A DNA stretch of 64,000 nucleotides, from assembly GCF_023155275.1 (NCBI RefSeq), contig NZ_JALMUV010000022.1, positions 53,966-117,965 of the forward strand, written 5' to 3'. How positions within the stretch are numbered: the first letter of the stretch is position 1; the number at the start of each line of letters is the position of its first letter. Source of the stretch: Streptomyces rhizoryzae. GTDB lineage: Bacteria > Actinomycetota > Actinomycetes > Streptomycetales > Streptomycetaceae. The notes under the pieces are model-generated. The model was not told the origin of the DNA. It searched no databases and saw only the letters and a list, made by a program, of their open reading frames with translations. Positions 44,178-52,864 of this stretch are shown in pieces. The position numbers and the translations under genes were made by a program.

Positions 44178-44918
44178 CTACGCGGGCAGGCGGACGTTGC
44201 TGGCGCGCACGGCCCACGGATCGCCGTCCGCGCTCAGTTTCCCGGTTTCCACCAGGGTCGCCACCCGCCAGAACAGGGGGAGGTCCGCAACATTGTTCTC
44301 GGACATCACGTCGCCGACCACGCGGTGGATGGGCTGCCACCCGGGCGAGGCCGCCTGTAGCAGCTGGGCATCGAAGTGTTGGGCGGGCGCCGAGGCCAGG
44401 CCAGCGGCGGTGACGACACGGAAGACCGCATCCTCTTCCCTCAGCCGCTGCCAGCGCTGCCTGCTGCTCGCGCGCCGCTCCTCGTTGCACGGCTGCGCGG
44501 TCTCCAGACGGGACTTCAGCTCGTTGGGGTCAAGGGCAGAAACCGCCGGCACCGGCGGGTATGCGACTTCGACGATGTCAAAGGGCCGCTCACCCAGCCG
44601 TTCGGCCACTGCCAGAAAGAAGGCTGACTCACTGGCCGAATGCGAGCCGAACCACACCACGATGCGGTCGTCGGCGGCATCCAACGCGTGCCAGAACTCT
44701 GCGCCGCCGTCATCGTCACCGACGTCGGGCCACCCCGTCATGGCCAGGAGTGTCTCCCACCACTGCCTCCGGCCCGCCGGATCAGCGGAAGCGATCGGTC
44801 CCCAGCTGAGGTCGTCCGGAAACGCCAGAACCCGGGCACCGGCATCTTCACCGAGTCGCAGAGCCACACGCAGCGACCCCGCCGCGGAAACACCAGGAAC
44901 CACATGCAGTACGGACAT
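44178..44918 (-). CDS. DUF1835 domain protein
   Basis: 246 aa, ATG at 44918. It begins SVLHVVPGVSAAGSLRVALR, has the DDLSWGPIASADPAGRRQWW motif and VVWFGSHSASESAFFLAVAE of the DUF1835 domain. A C-terminal DUF3658-like part contains RVVGDVMSENN and PLFWRVATLVETGKLSADGD. Family function unknown. Intact, monocistronic. Confidence 0.85.
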   Translation of the reverse strand: MSVLHVVPGVSAAGSLRVALRLGEDAGARVLAFPDDLSWGPIASADPAGRRQWWETLLAMTGWPDVGDDDGGAEFWHALDAADDRIVVWFGSHSASESAFFLAVAERLGERPFDIVEVAYPPVPAVSALDPNELKSRLETAQPCNEERRASSRQRWQRLREEDAVFRVVTAAGLASAPAQHFDAQLLQAASPGWQPIHRVVGDVMSENNVADLPLFWRVATLVETGKLSADGDPWAVRASNVRLPA

Positions 44919-45108
44919 GAAGGAAGTATCGCAGCAACACGAAACCGGCAGCCACCTTCATGATCAATGCGGAACGCCCGTCAAGCGCCAGAATCACCGT
45001 GCTCATTGGCCTACTGGCGGACGCTCTAATTCAGTGTGTCGTTACTGAGTTTGTAGGCGTGGTGTCGCGGGGGCTGACAGGTGGTGGTCGTCGCGGTACT
45101 TCATGTTC

Positions 45109-45775
45109 ATGGGGTATCCGCAGGGTGGGGCCTGACTGCTGAACGGCGCGCGTTTCGCGAGTGTCTCCGCATGGAGGCGGCCGAGAGGTTCGCCGGTGGG
45201 CGGAGCAATGGTGTGATCGCCGACGAGTTACGGGTCGGCGTGCGGTCGGTGCCGCGATGGTGCCGTTCGTGGTGGGACGGCGGGCGGGCCGCCTTGCAGT
45301 CGAAGGGCTCTGCGAGCCGTCCGAAGCTGAGCGAGGCACTGTTCGCCGTGCGGGAGCAGGAGTTGGCCAAAGGGCCTGTTGCCCACGGCTGGCCGGACCA
45401 GATCTGGACTCTGGAGCGAATCAGAACGCTCATCGGCCGGTGGTTCCACACGACCCTCACCCTTTCAGGCATCGCCCAGATGCTTCGGCGGCACGGGTGG
45501 AGCCACCAGGTCCCCTCCCGGCGCGCGGCCGAACGCGAGGGGCAGGCGGTGGCCGGCTGGGTGAAGGAGACCTGGCCAACCGCAAGAAGACCGCGGCGGC
45601 GAGGGGGGCCTGGCTGGTCTTCGAAGACAAAGCCGGGTTCTCCATGACGCCGCCGACCTCCCGCACCTGGTCCAAACGCGGACACACACCTGTCGTCCGG
45701 GCGCGAGGGCGTTCTCAGCGTCGCTTCTCGGTCGTGGGGCCCGGTGGAGGGGGAGGTGATCTCGTTTCTCGGGGT
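45109..45775 (+). pseudogene. IS630-family transposase, frameshifted and truncated
   Basis: Starts MGYPQGG, one base missing before LTAERRAFRECLRMEAAERF, the typical IS630 start. The helix-turn-helix (IADELRVGVRSVPRWCRSWW), the second DNA-binding block and RRHGWSHQVPSRRA are intact. A shift near 45590 moves to AARGAWLVFEDKAGFSMTPP. Homology stops near 45740 just before an IS5 fragment, so the DDE domain is incomplete. Confidence 0.88.
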
Positions 45776-45777
45776 GA

Positions 45778-45954
45778 GTGAGGGTGAGTCGGCCGAAGCC
45801 GTGGGAGATCAGTGACGAGCTGTGGGCGGTGATTGAACCGTTGTTGCCCGGGCACGAACGTCGCTACCGGTATCCGGGCCGGAAACGGATCGACGACCGC
45901 AGGACGCTGCACGGTGTGCTGTTCGTGCTCTACACAGGGATCCAGTGGGCGGGC
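45778..45954 (+). pseudogene. IS5-family transposase N-terminal fragment
   Basis: Reads SRPKPWEISDELWAVIEPLL, then RRYRYPGRKRIDDRRTLHGV and LFVLYTGIQWAG, the conserved first 59 residues of IS5-type (DUF4096) transposases. After QWAG the homology is lost and another remnant starts. Confidence 0.85.
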
Positions 45955-46109
45955 CTGGGCCGCGTCCGCCGGGTCGCCGAATCCGCCATCGCCCACCTCC
46001 ACGGCCCCGCCGCCTACGCATCCGCCGGGAAGCACGCGACGACATCCACGATGCCTTCCTCCCACTCGCCCACAGCATGACGCTCGCACGCAGACTCCCA
46101 GCTTCCTGA
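45955..46109 (+). pseudogene. transposase C-terminal scrap, family uncertain
   Basis: In another frame the sequence ends REARDDIHDAFLPLAHSMTL and a TGA at 46107-46109, resembling the C-terminus of a transposase different from the preceding IS5 fragment. Short and low certainty. Confidence 0.4.
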
Positions 46110-46139
46110 AAGGACTTCTTAGAGCTGGCTTGTGCAGAG

Positions 46140-46577
46140 TCAAGCGGTACAGGACAGACGGAACCAGACGCAGCAGGCCCGCGATCCGCGCAGGTCCCCA
46201 TCGGCGCAGCACACGGACCTTGATGATCCGCCGCTCGGTGCGGGTCGGGGTCCGCCGTGGGCTGGCATGCGGGCGGCTGGACCGGTCGGCCATGCCCGCC
46301 TCGCCGTGCTGCCGGTAGCGGTCGGTCCATCGCCTGGCCGTGCTCACGGAGACCTGGAAGCGTTCCGCGGCCCGCCGCAGGGGCCAGTGGTCGTCCACGA
46401 CGCAGCGAGCCAGCCGCGGTCGTCCGGTCTCGGCCAGAGGCGCATTACGGTGGGGCACGAGGGCCTTTCTGGTCGCCGGTGCAGATCTCGCAATCCACAC
46501 CGAGTCAGAAGGCCCTCACCCATTTCAAGATCACACGTCAGTGATCGCTGTCACCAACCTCCGTGGACAGCACACCT
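46140..46577 (-). mobile_element. IS481-type element, left end and N-terminal transposase fragment
   Basis: From a GTG at 46458 the minus strand encodes PHRNAPLAETGRPRLARCVV, AERFQVSVSTARRWTDRYRQ and PHASPRRTPTRTERRIIKVR, the helix-turn-helix half of IS481 transposases. Homology ends near 46140; the catalytic part is gone. The outer end near 46577 reads TGTGCTGTCCACGGAGGTTG on the minus strand, as expected for an IS481 terminus. Confidence 0.8.
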
Positions 46578-46608
46578 AGTCAGCTCCGTGACCAGCAGTT
46601 ACCGGCTC

Positions 46609-46947
46609 TCAGCCGATGACGACTTCCTCCTCGGAGATGATGCGTCCAAAGGCGTTCACGTCGATGAAGTTCTCGTGATCTGGGTCGACATTCTTCAGGA
46701 AGTTCTCGCAGAAGTAGAACGCGTTGAGGTCGTCCATCGTGTCGAACCACGCCTCAACCACCGAGTCATAGTCCGGCTCGGGATAGTTCGGGGCGGGGAC
46801 GGGATAAGACACCACGAATCGGCGGATGTACTGCTCCGCCTCCGGGATGGACATGAGCAGCGGCCGGTGAATGTTCCGCTGATAGTGGGTGAACTCGTCA
46901 TGAGTCATACCCTCGCGACGCTTCAATGCGATGACCATTTTGATCAT
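46609..46947 (-). CDS. EthD-like (dimeric alpha/beta barrel) protein
   Basis: 112 aa using the ATG at 46947. It reads IKMVIALKRREGMTHDEFTH, with RRFVVSYPVP, then DYDSVVEAWFDTMDDLNAFY and FIDVNAFGRIISEEEVVIG: an EthD/ferredoxin-like fold. Base composition is clearly less GC-rich than neighbours, suggesting acquisition. EthD proteins support ether degradation or act in polyketide cyclisation; neither is indicated here. Divergent from the regulator gene at 47193. Confidence 0.8.
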   Translation of the reverse strand: MIKMVIALKRREGMTHDEFTHYQRNIHRPLLMSIPEAEQYIRRFVVSYPVPAPNYPEPDYDSVVEAWFDTMDDLNAFYFCENFLKNVDPDHENFIDVNAFGRIISEEEVVIG

Positions 46948-47123
46948 GACGCCTATCTCTTTCTGGTTGATAAGGTGCAATTCGTCGGCCCGATATCACG
47001 GGCCGCGGGATGCTGTGCGCGCCGGGACCGGTTGGATGCGCGCCACCGTTAACAGCAGGCCCACGCCGGCGGGCATGGAGGTGTGGGTGATCCGTGCGTT
47101 GTTCGTGGCAGCAAGCCTGCGCT

Positions 47124-47176
47124 CGGCCGCGGAGCCGATCCAGGCACCAGCGGTGCCTGGATCGGCTCCGCGGCCG
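47124..47176. repeat. 25-bp perfect inverted repeat with 3-base loop
   Basis: Arms at 47124-47148 and 47152-47176 are exactly complementary (25 of 25) around AGC. It begins CGGCCGCGGAGCCGATCCAG and lies 16 bases before the start of the regulator gene, overlapping its leader. It could be an attenuator, a terminator, a regulator-binding site or a mobile-element relic. Confidence 0.95.
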
Positions 47177-47192
47177 GACGCACACTGGAGGT

Positions 47193-48044
47193 ATGGACAG
47201 ACGAGAGCTGGCTGGCTTCCTGCGCAGCAGGCGCGAGCGCATCGCGCCCGCCGACGTGGGCCTGCCCGCCGGGCCGCGCCGCCGCACACCGGGGCTGCGC
47301 CGCGAAGAGGTGGCGCATCTGGCGTTCATCTCAACCGAGTACTACACGCGGCTGGAGCAGGCCCGCGGCCCGCGTCCGTCGCGCGAGGTACTCGCTGGCC
47401 TAGCCCGAGCTCTGCGCCTGTCGGACGCCGAGCGCGACCACCTGCACCACCTCGCCGGCGCGCCGCCCGGCCCGCCGGCCGGGCCCTCACGTGAAGTGCC
47501 GCGGAGCATCCTCGACCTGCTACGGCGGCTGCCGCACACCGCGGCGATCGTGCTCTCCGCGACCTACGAGGTGATCGCCTGGAACGACCTGGCCGCCGCC
47601 CTCCTAGAGGACTTCTCCCCTCTGCCCCGGCACGAGCGCAACCTCGTGCGCCGTGCCTACCTCGCACCGCCATCGCGGGAGCGGCTGCTGTACGACCCGT
47701 TCGACGCGGAGGCGTTCGCCCGCGCGGCAGCCCGGCGTCTGCGGGCCACCGCCGCCCGCTACCCCGACGACCCCGAGGTGGCCCAGCTGGTTGGTGCCCT
47801 CCTCTCCGGCAGTGCGGAGTTCGCCCGGTTGTGGGCCGCCCACGACGTGCACCCCGAGCCCACCCTGCGCAAGACCGTCAACCACCCACTGATCGGCCCC
47901 ATTGCCCTCACCTGTGACCTCCTCGACATCACCGACCAGGACCAACAGCTCGTGCTCTATACGGTCGAGCCGGGTTCTCCCGCAGAGGAGGCGCTACGGC
48001 TACTTTCCGTGATTGGCACGCAGCGTATGGACGTGCCCGGTTGA
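47193..48044 (+). CDS. XRE-family regulator with MmyB-like ligand-binding domain
   Basis: 283 aa from an ATG at 47193 with GGAGG 3 bases upstream, unusually close. The helix-turn-helix spans about residues 5-80 (ELAGFLRSRRERI, RRTPGLRREEVAHLAFISTE and YYTRLEQARGPRPSREVLAG). The MmyB PAS-like domain follows, with YEVIAWNDLAAALLEDFSPL and a C-terminal DQDQQLVLYTVEPGSPAEEA. Such regulators usually control a divergent oxidoreductase; here the divergent gene is the EthD-like one. The large hairpin precedes it. Confidence 0.9.
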   Translation: MDRRELAGFLRSRRERIAPADVGLPAGPRRRTPGLRREEVAHLAFISTEYYTRLEQARGPRPSREVLAGLARALRLSDAERDHLHHLAGAPPGPPAGPSREVPRSILDLLRRLPHTAAIVLSATYEVIAWNDLAAALLEDFSPLPRHERNLVRRAYLAPPSRERLLYDPFDAEAFARAAARRLRATAARYPDDPEVAQLVGALLSGSAEFARLWAAHDVHPEPTLRKTVNHPLIGPIALTCDLLDITDQDQQLVLYTVEPGSPAEEALRLLSVIGTQRMDVPG

Positions 48045-48084
48045 GGAGTCCGGCCTCGCGACTGGTTGGACTGGTGAGCTCGCG

Positions 48085-48971
48085 TGTGCAGGGGTCGCGT
48101 GGCGTCGCCGACCGCTCCGCGTCCCGCAGGGTCGGGGTGTCCTCGTGGAAGGCGTCGGCGGGCAGCTGGGAGAGCACCCGGGCCATCGCCGCCTCCACCT
48201 GTTCGCGCAGATACGCCTCGTGGTCGTTGACGGCGAGCAGCGCCCGCGCGGTGTCCTTGATCCGCCACACCACCAGGACGACGACCTGGAGCTGGATGCC
48301 CTCCGCATCCACGGCGGCCATCGGTTCGCTGCGCCAGTGCCGCAGCCGGACGTCCACCCGGCGGCGCAGCACGGGCCCGCGCCCCGTGCTGCGGCCGGGA
48401 AGCCGCGCCGTCCCATCGGGTTGATCCAGACAAGTCCGGTGCGCCGCACGCTGCCCCGGTACTGTCCGAACAGACTGAGCACCCAGGCACTGCCGGCCCG
48501 TCCCCGGGCGATCCCGCCGACCGCGAGCAGGGCCACGGCTCCGCCGCCTCCGACCAGCGCCCACTCCCACAGCCGCACGGGGCCGTGGTCCGGGGCGAGC
48601 GGCAGGCCCACGGCGCGTACCGCCCGGGCGGGGAGGAGGCCGTGCCACCAGAGCACGGCCGCGCAGCAGGCCAGAACCAGGACGGCGAGGAGGGGGGCCG
48701 CCCAGCCGGAGAACGAGCGCCCGCGCCGTTCCACCAGACCGGGGTCGGCGGAGGGGACGCGGCGCTGCGCGGGGTTCTCGCCGGCGCGGTGGGGGCGGGG
48801 GCGGGGAGGGGGCGCGGCCGCCGGGCGCTTCTTCGGGCGGCGGGCGGCCGGAGCGATTCCGGCGTCGGCGGGGGCCGGTGGCGGAGCGGACGGAGCGGGA
48901 CGGGCCTGAGCCAGGGCGGACGGGGCCACGGCCGATGATCTTGCGCCTTCCACGAGATCCTCACAGATCAC
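48085..48971 (-). pseudogene. SPFH/Band 7 protein, frameshifted and truncated
   Basis: From a likely GTG at 48971 the first frame gives an Ala/Pro-rich start, two membrane spans (AAPLLAVLVLACCAAVLWW, WALVGGGGAVALLAVGGIA) and FGQYRGSVRRTGLVWINP. About 44 extra bases then shift the frame to RRRVDVRLRHWRSEPMAAVD, LRVVVLVVWRIKDTARALLA-like text and REQVEAAMARVLSQLPADAF. Homology ends at TLRDAE near 48085, so the C-terminal half is lost. Convergent with the regulator gene. Confidence 0.8.
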
Positions 48972-49453
48972 CGCGCGCGCCGGACCCGCTGAAGGTCCGC
49001 AACCGCCGGGACTTCCGGCCCCTCGGGCCGCCGCGGCCGGCGGCGCACGGCAACGGGCGGCGGCAGGCCCCGGTGGGGTCCGCCGCCGCCCGTGACGGCG
49101 GTTGGTGGGTGGGTTCAGCTGTCGGCGTGGGCCGGCCACAGGTCGGGGCCGAAGACCTCGTAGCGGATGCGGCGGGCGGGCACGCCGGCGCAGCGGGCGC
49201 TGAGCGGGCCCGTCGCGGGGTGACGGGACGATGCCCCGTCCTTGCCTCACCGTCCTCAGCCGCGAAAGCCGACAGGACCGAACACCTCTATCACGCCACA
49301 TCCCGAACAGCCCGATATGCCCAGCGGTTTGGCGGGAGAAAAAGAACTACGCCGTACCCCTTTCCAACAGACTTCCACAAGTTCTAACGTAAGCACCCAT
49401 CAGTGACAGGTGCACGTCCCCACCCCCTCTCACGAAGACGGAGGACGCGAACC
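48972..49453. other. intergenic region with a gene remnant, promoter region of alpha-galactosidase
   Basis: 482 bp. At 49115-49190 the minus strand ends AGVPARRIRYEVFGPDLWPA and HADS before a stop, which looks like the C-terminus of a lost flavohemoprotein-type or related reductase. Downstream, 49240-49453 is less GC-rich and should hold the alpha-galactosidase promoter; GGAGG lies at 49441. Confidence 0.45.
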
Positions 49454-50749
49454 ATGCGCGTTCAGTTACACACCACCCGCCGGCGGAACCAACCGAGAAT
49501 CGTCGGGGCGCTGTCCGCCGCGCTGCTGTGTACGGCCGGGGTGACCGCCCTTCCCGCCTCGGCGAGCACGCCCCCCGTCCCGGGCGCCGGCGGACCCGTT
49601 CACACCAGCGCCACCGCGGACGCCGGCCGCGCACCCCGGCTCCCCAACGGGCTCGCCAAGACGCCCCCGATGGGCTTCAACAACTGGAACTCCACGCACT
49701 GCCGGGCGGACTTCAACGAGGACATGGTCAAAGGCATCGCCGATCTGTTCCTGTCCAAGGGACTCAAGGGCGCCGGCTACCGGTACGTCAATCTCGACGA
49801 CTGCTGGGCGAGGCCCGCGCGCGACGAAAACGGCAAGCTCGTACCGGATCCGCAGCGCTTCCCGCACGGCATCAAGGCGGTCGCCGACTATGTGCACTCC
49901 AAGGGCCTGAAATTCGGCATCTACACCAGCGCCGGCACCAAGACCTGCGACCGGGAAGGATTCCCCGGCGGCCTCGGCCATGAGCGGTCCGACGCCCAGC
50001 AGTTCGCCGACTGGGGCGTGGACTACCTCAAGTACGACAACTGCAACAACCAGGGCGTGGACGCCCAGCAGCGGTACCGCACCATGAGGGACGCCCTGAA
50101 GGCCACCGGGCGGCCAATCGTCTACAGCATCTGCGAATGGGGCGAGAACAAACCCTGGGAGTGGGCGTCGGCGGTAGGACATCTGTGGCGTACCACCGGG
50201 GACATCAGCGACTCCTGGTCGAGCATGCTCGCTATCGCCAAGCAGAACCTGCCGCTGGCGCAGTACGCCGGCCCCGGACACTGGAACGACCCGGACATGC
50301 TGGAGGTCGGCAACGGCGGGATGACCGACACCGAGTACCGCAGTCACTTCTCCCTGTGGTCGATGATGTCCGCGCCGCTGCTGATCGGTACGGATCTGCG
50401 CAAGGCCACCCCGGAAACCTTCCAGATCCTGACCAACAACGACGTCATCGCGCTCGACCAGGACCCCCTGGGCAAGCAGGCCACCGTTCTCAAGTCCGAG
50501 GCCGGCCGCTGGATTCTGGTCAAGCAACTGGCCGACGGCTCCCGGGCGGTGGCGCTGTTCAACGAGACCGACGAGCCGCAGCAGATCTCCACCACCGCCC
50601 AGGACGCGGGCCTCCCGCAGGCCGGCAACTACCGGCTGCGCGACCTGTGGCAGCACCACAACACGCACACCACCGGCACCATATCCGCGACCGTGCCCGC
50701 TCATGGCACCGCTGTCTACCGGGTCACCGCCCTCAAGGGCGGCCGCTGA
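49454..50749 (+). CDS. secreted alpha-galactosidase, GH27
   Basis: 431 aa from an ATG at 49454 with GGAGG upstream. A signal peptide covers about residues 1-37 (IVGALSAALLCTAGVTALPA SAS region). The GH27 barrel: PPMGFNNWNSTHCRADFNED, YVNLDDCWA, nucleophile Asp195 in VDYLKYDNCNNQG, acid/base Asp281 in HWNDPDMLEVG. A C-terminal beta domain begins about residue 340. No carbohydrate-binding module. It releases alpha-galactosyl or beta-arabinopyranosyl units outside the cell. Confidence 0.95.
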   Translation: MRVQLHTTRRRNQPRIVGALSAALLCTAGVTALPASASTPPVPGAGGPVHTSATADAGRAPRLPNGLAKTPPMGFNNWNSTHCRADFNEDMVKGIADLFLSKGLKGAGYRYVNLDDCWARPARDENGKLVPDPQRFPHGIKAVADYVHSKGLKFGIYTSAGTKTCDREGFPGGLGHERSDAQQFADWGVDYLKYDNCNNQGVDAQQRYRTMRDALKATGRPIVYSICEWGENKPWEWASAVGHLWRTTGDISDSWSSMLAIAKQNLPLAQYAGPGHWNDPDMLEVGNGGMTDTEYRSHFSLWSMMSAPLLIGTDLRKATPETFQILTNNDVIALDQDPLGKQATVLKSEAGRWILVKQLADGSRAVALFNETDEPQQISTTAQDAGLPQAGNYRLRDLWQHHNTHTTGTISATVPAHGTAVYRVTALKGGR

Positions 50750-51160
50750 GTCAGACCGAAGTGCCGGGCGGGTGTGCGGGCCTGCCCGGCACCGGGTTGG
50801 GGGGAACCATGCTCAGCTGTCCGCGCGGAGGTCGAGAGCGGTCGTACGGTCGTCCGCGCGGCCGGTGCCGATCAGAGCAGGGCGGCGGCCGTGACGTGGT
50901 CGCTGCCGGCCGGCAGCGGGGCGAGGTTGCGGGCCTCCACGATGCGGGCGTGCCGATGGCGTGAGGTCAGGATGCGGGGGCGCGAGGCAGCAGCTCCTCA
51001 GGGAGGGTGAACGGACCTCGATAGCGTCCGTGATGACGAGGACGCCGGCCACTGCCGCACCGGTATCGCCGGGGCGGGAGGTCTCTCTGTCCGTCGGTAG
51101 AGGCGGGGTCGTCCGTAAGGCGCAGGGGATCTCCGTACGAAGCCGTCGATAATCGACGCC
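50750..51160. other. intergenic region with probable gene remnant
   Basis: 411 bp. On the minus strand 50872-50965 reads RHRHARIVEARNLAPLPAGS and DHVTAAALL before a stop, coding-like but unassigned. The region before 51160 should contain the promoter of the histidine kinase gene; no boxes were recognised. Confidence 0.35.
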
Positions 51161-52864
51161 ATGACGTCCAGTGCACCACCAGCTGTCGAAAAACGCCCGG
51201 CCCGCAGTCCCTTCGCGGGGCCCGATGAGCGGGGACGGCAGCTGTGGCGGGCGGGGGGCGAGGCAGTTCTGGCAGCGGCGGTGGTGCTGCTCACCTACCT
51301 GGGCGAGTCGGAGATCGAGGCCAGGCTGGCGGGCCGGGTCCCGGCCCTGGCGGCCATCGGCATCGCGCTGGTGCTGGTGCGGCGCCGCTTTCCGGTGGTC
51401 GGTGTGGTCGGGCTCGCGGCGCTGATGGCGGTGGCGCCTGCGGCGGCGTTGTTGACCGCGGTGGCGGCCTATACCGCGGCCCGGCAGTGGGAGACGACGC
51501 AGCGGCGGGTGGGGCTGCTGCTCGGGGCGGCCGGAGTGGCGATGGTGACGGGTGCGGCATCCGCGCCCGCGCTGGACGTGGGCAACTGGGTGTTCGGCCT
51601 GGCGCTGGGTGCGGTGCTCGCGGTGACCACGGTCGTGGTGCCTGGGCTGGTGGGCACTGCTGCGGGGCAGCAGGACCGGCTGTTGGGGGCGTTGCGGGAG
51701 CGTGCGGCGGCCGCGGAGGAGGCGCGGCTTCTGGCGGACAGCGAGGCGCGGGTGCGCGAGCGGACGCGGATCGCCGCGGAGATGCACGATCTGGTCGGGC
51801 ACCGGCTGAGCGTGGTTTCGCTGTACTCGGACGGGCTGGAGATGGTGCTGCGCAAGGAGGCGCCCGGGCTGCGGGACGAGGCCGCTGTGGTGGGCCGTGC
51901 CGCCCGCGAGGCGATGCGGGAGCTGCGGGAGGTGCTGGGAGTGCTGGGCCCGGTGGGGCAGACCACTGGCGGTGAGGCGCTGACGGACGCGACGGGTACG
52001 CGCGCAGACATCGAGGCGCTGGTCGAGGAGTCTCGCGGCGCCGGCATCCCTCTTGAGCTGGACTGGGACGGACCTGATCTCGATGCGCGGCCGGCCAGGG
52101 TGCGGCGGGCGGTGCACCGGGTGGTGCGCGAGGCGCTGACCAATGTCCACCGGTACGCGGCCGGAGCCCATGTGACCGTTTCCGTCCGCCACGCCGGCGA
52201 GCGGGTGGAAGTGCAGGTACGGAATGGTGTGCCGCCGGTGCCGCCCGTCGCCGTGACGGGGCTGGGCACCGGGCGTGGACTGATCGGGCTGCGGGAGCGG
52301 GTGGCGCTGCTCGGTGGTTGTCTGGAGGCTGGGCGGACGCCTGGTGGCGGCTTCACCGTGACCGCCGGCATCCCTGCCGAGCCCGGACCCGGCGCGGAGT
52401 CGCCGGAGGCCGCGCCGTACGAGGAGGTGCCGGGCGCTGCGGTCGAGGAGTCCGGCCGCGGGCTCTCCGCCTTCCATCGGCGCCTCGGCGGTGCCGTCGT
52501 CGGGCTGGTCGGCCTGGTGGGGGTGAGCGTGATGATGCTGTTCGGGGTGGCGCTGGTGGACCGTTCACGGTACGACCTCGCGTATCAGAGCCCCGAAAAG
52601 CCCCGGTTGGGGATGGAACGGGAGCAGGTGGAGCGTGCCGTGGGCCCGGACAATGTCGTGGTGCGGGCGGCTGCTGCCGGGCGGGAGCCGCCCCGGCCGC
52701 GTTCGGCTACGCACTGCCTGTATCCGTACGCGGGCGGGCAGGGCGAGGACGGGAAGCTGGATATCGTCCGCTACTGCTTCCGGGCCGACACTCTGATCGC
52801 GATCGACCGATTCACCGTTCCGACAGTGACCGAACCGCCGCATGGGAGAAGGACACATGACTGA
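51161..52864 (+). CDS. sensor histidine kinase (NarL-type partner) with C-terminal membrane-anchored extracellular domain
   Basis: 567 aa, ATG at 51161. Four or so hydrophobic spans lie in residues 33-168. HisKA_3 follows with phospho-acceptor His209 in RIAAEMHDLVGHRLSVV, then the ATPase domain (REALTNVHRYA, GTGRGLIGLRERV). Unusually a further span (about 443-466) and a roughly 100-residue outside domain follow, with GMEREQVERAV and paired Cys. Stop overlaps the regulator start by 8 bp. Confidence 0.92.
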   Translation: MTSSAPPAVEKRPARSPFAGPDERGRQLWRAGGEAVLAAAVVLLTYLGESEIEARLAGRVPALAAIGIALVLVRRRFPVVGVVGLAALMAVAPAAALLTAVAAYTAARQWETTQRRVGLLLGAAGVAMVTGAASAPALDVGNWVFGLALGAVLAVTTVVVPGLVGTAAGQQDRLLGALRERAAAAEEARLLADSEARVRERTRIAAEMHDLVGHRLSVVSLYSDGLEMVLRKEAPGLRDEAAVVGRAAREAMRELREVLGVLGPVGQTTGGEALTDATGTRADIEALVEESRGAGIPLELDWDGPDLDARPARVRRAVHRVVREALTNVHRYAAGAHVTVSVRHAGERVEVQVRNGVPPVPPVAVTGLGTGRGLIGLRERVALLGGCLEAGRTPGGGFTVTAGIPAEPGPGAESPEAAPYEEVPGAAVEESGRGLSAFHRRLGGAVVGLVGLVGVSVMMLFGVALVDRSRYDLAYQSPEKPRLGMEREQVERAVGPDNVVVRAAAAGREPPRPRSATHCLYPYAGGQGEDGKLDIVRYCFRADTLIAIDRFTVPTVTEPPHGRRTHD

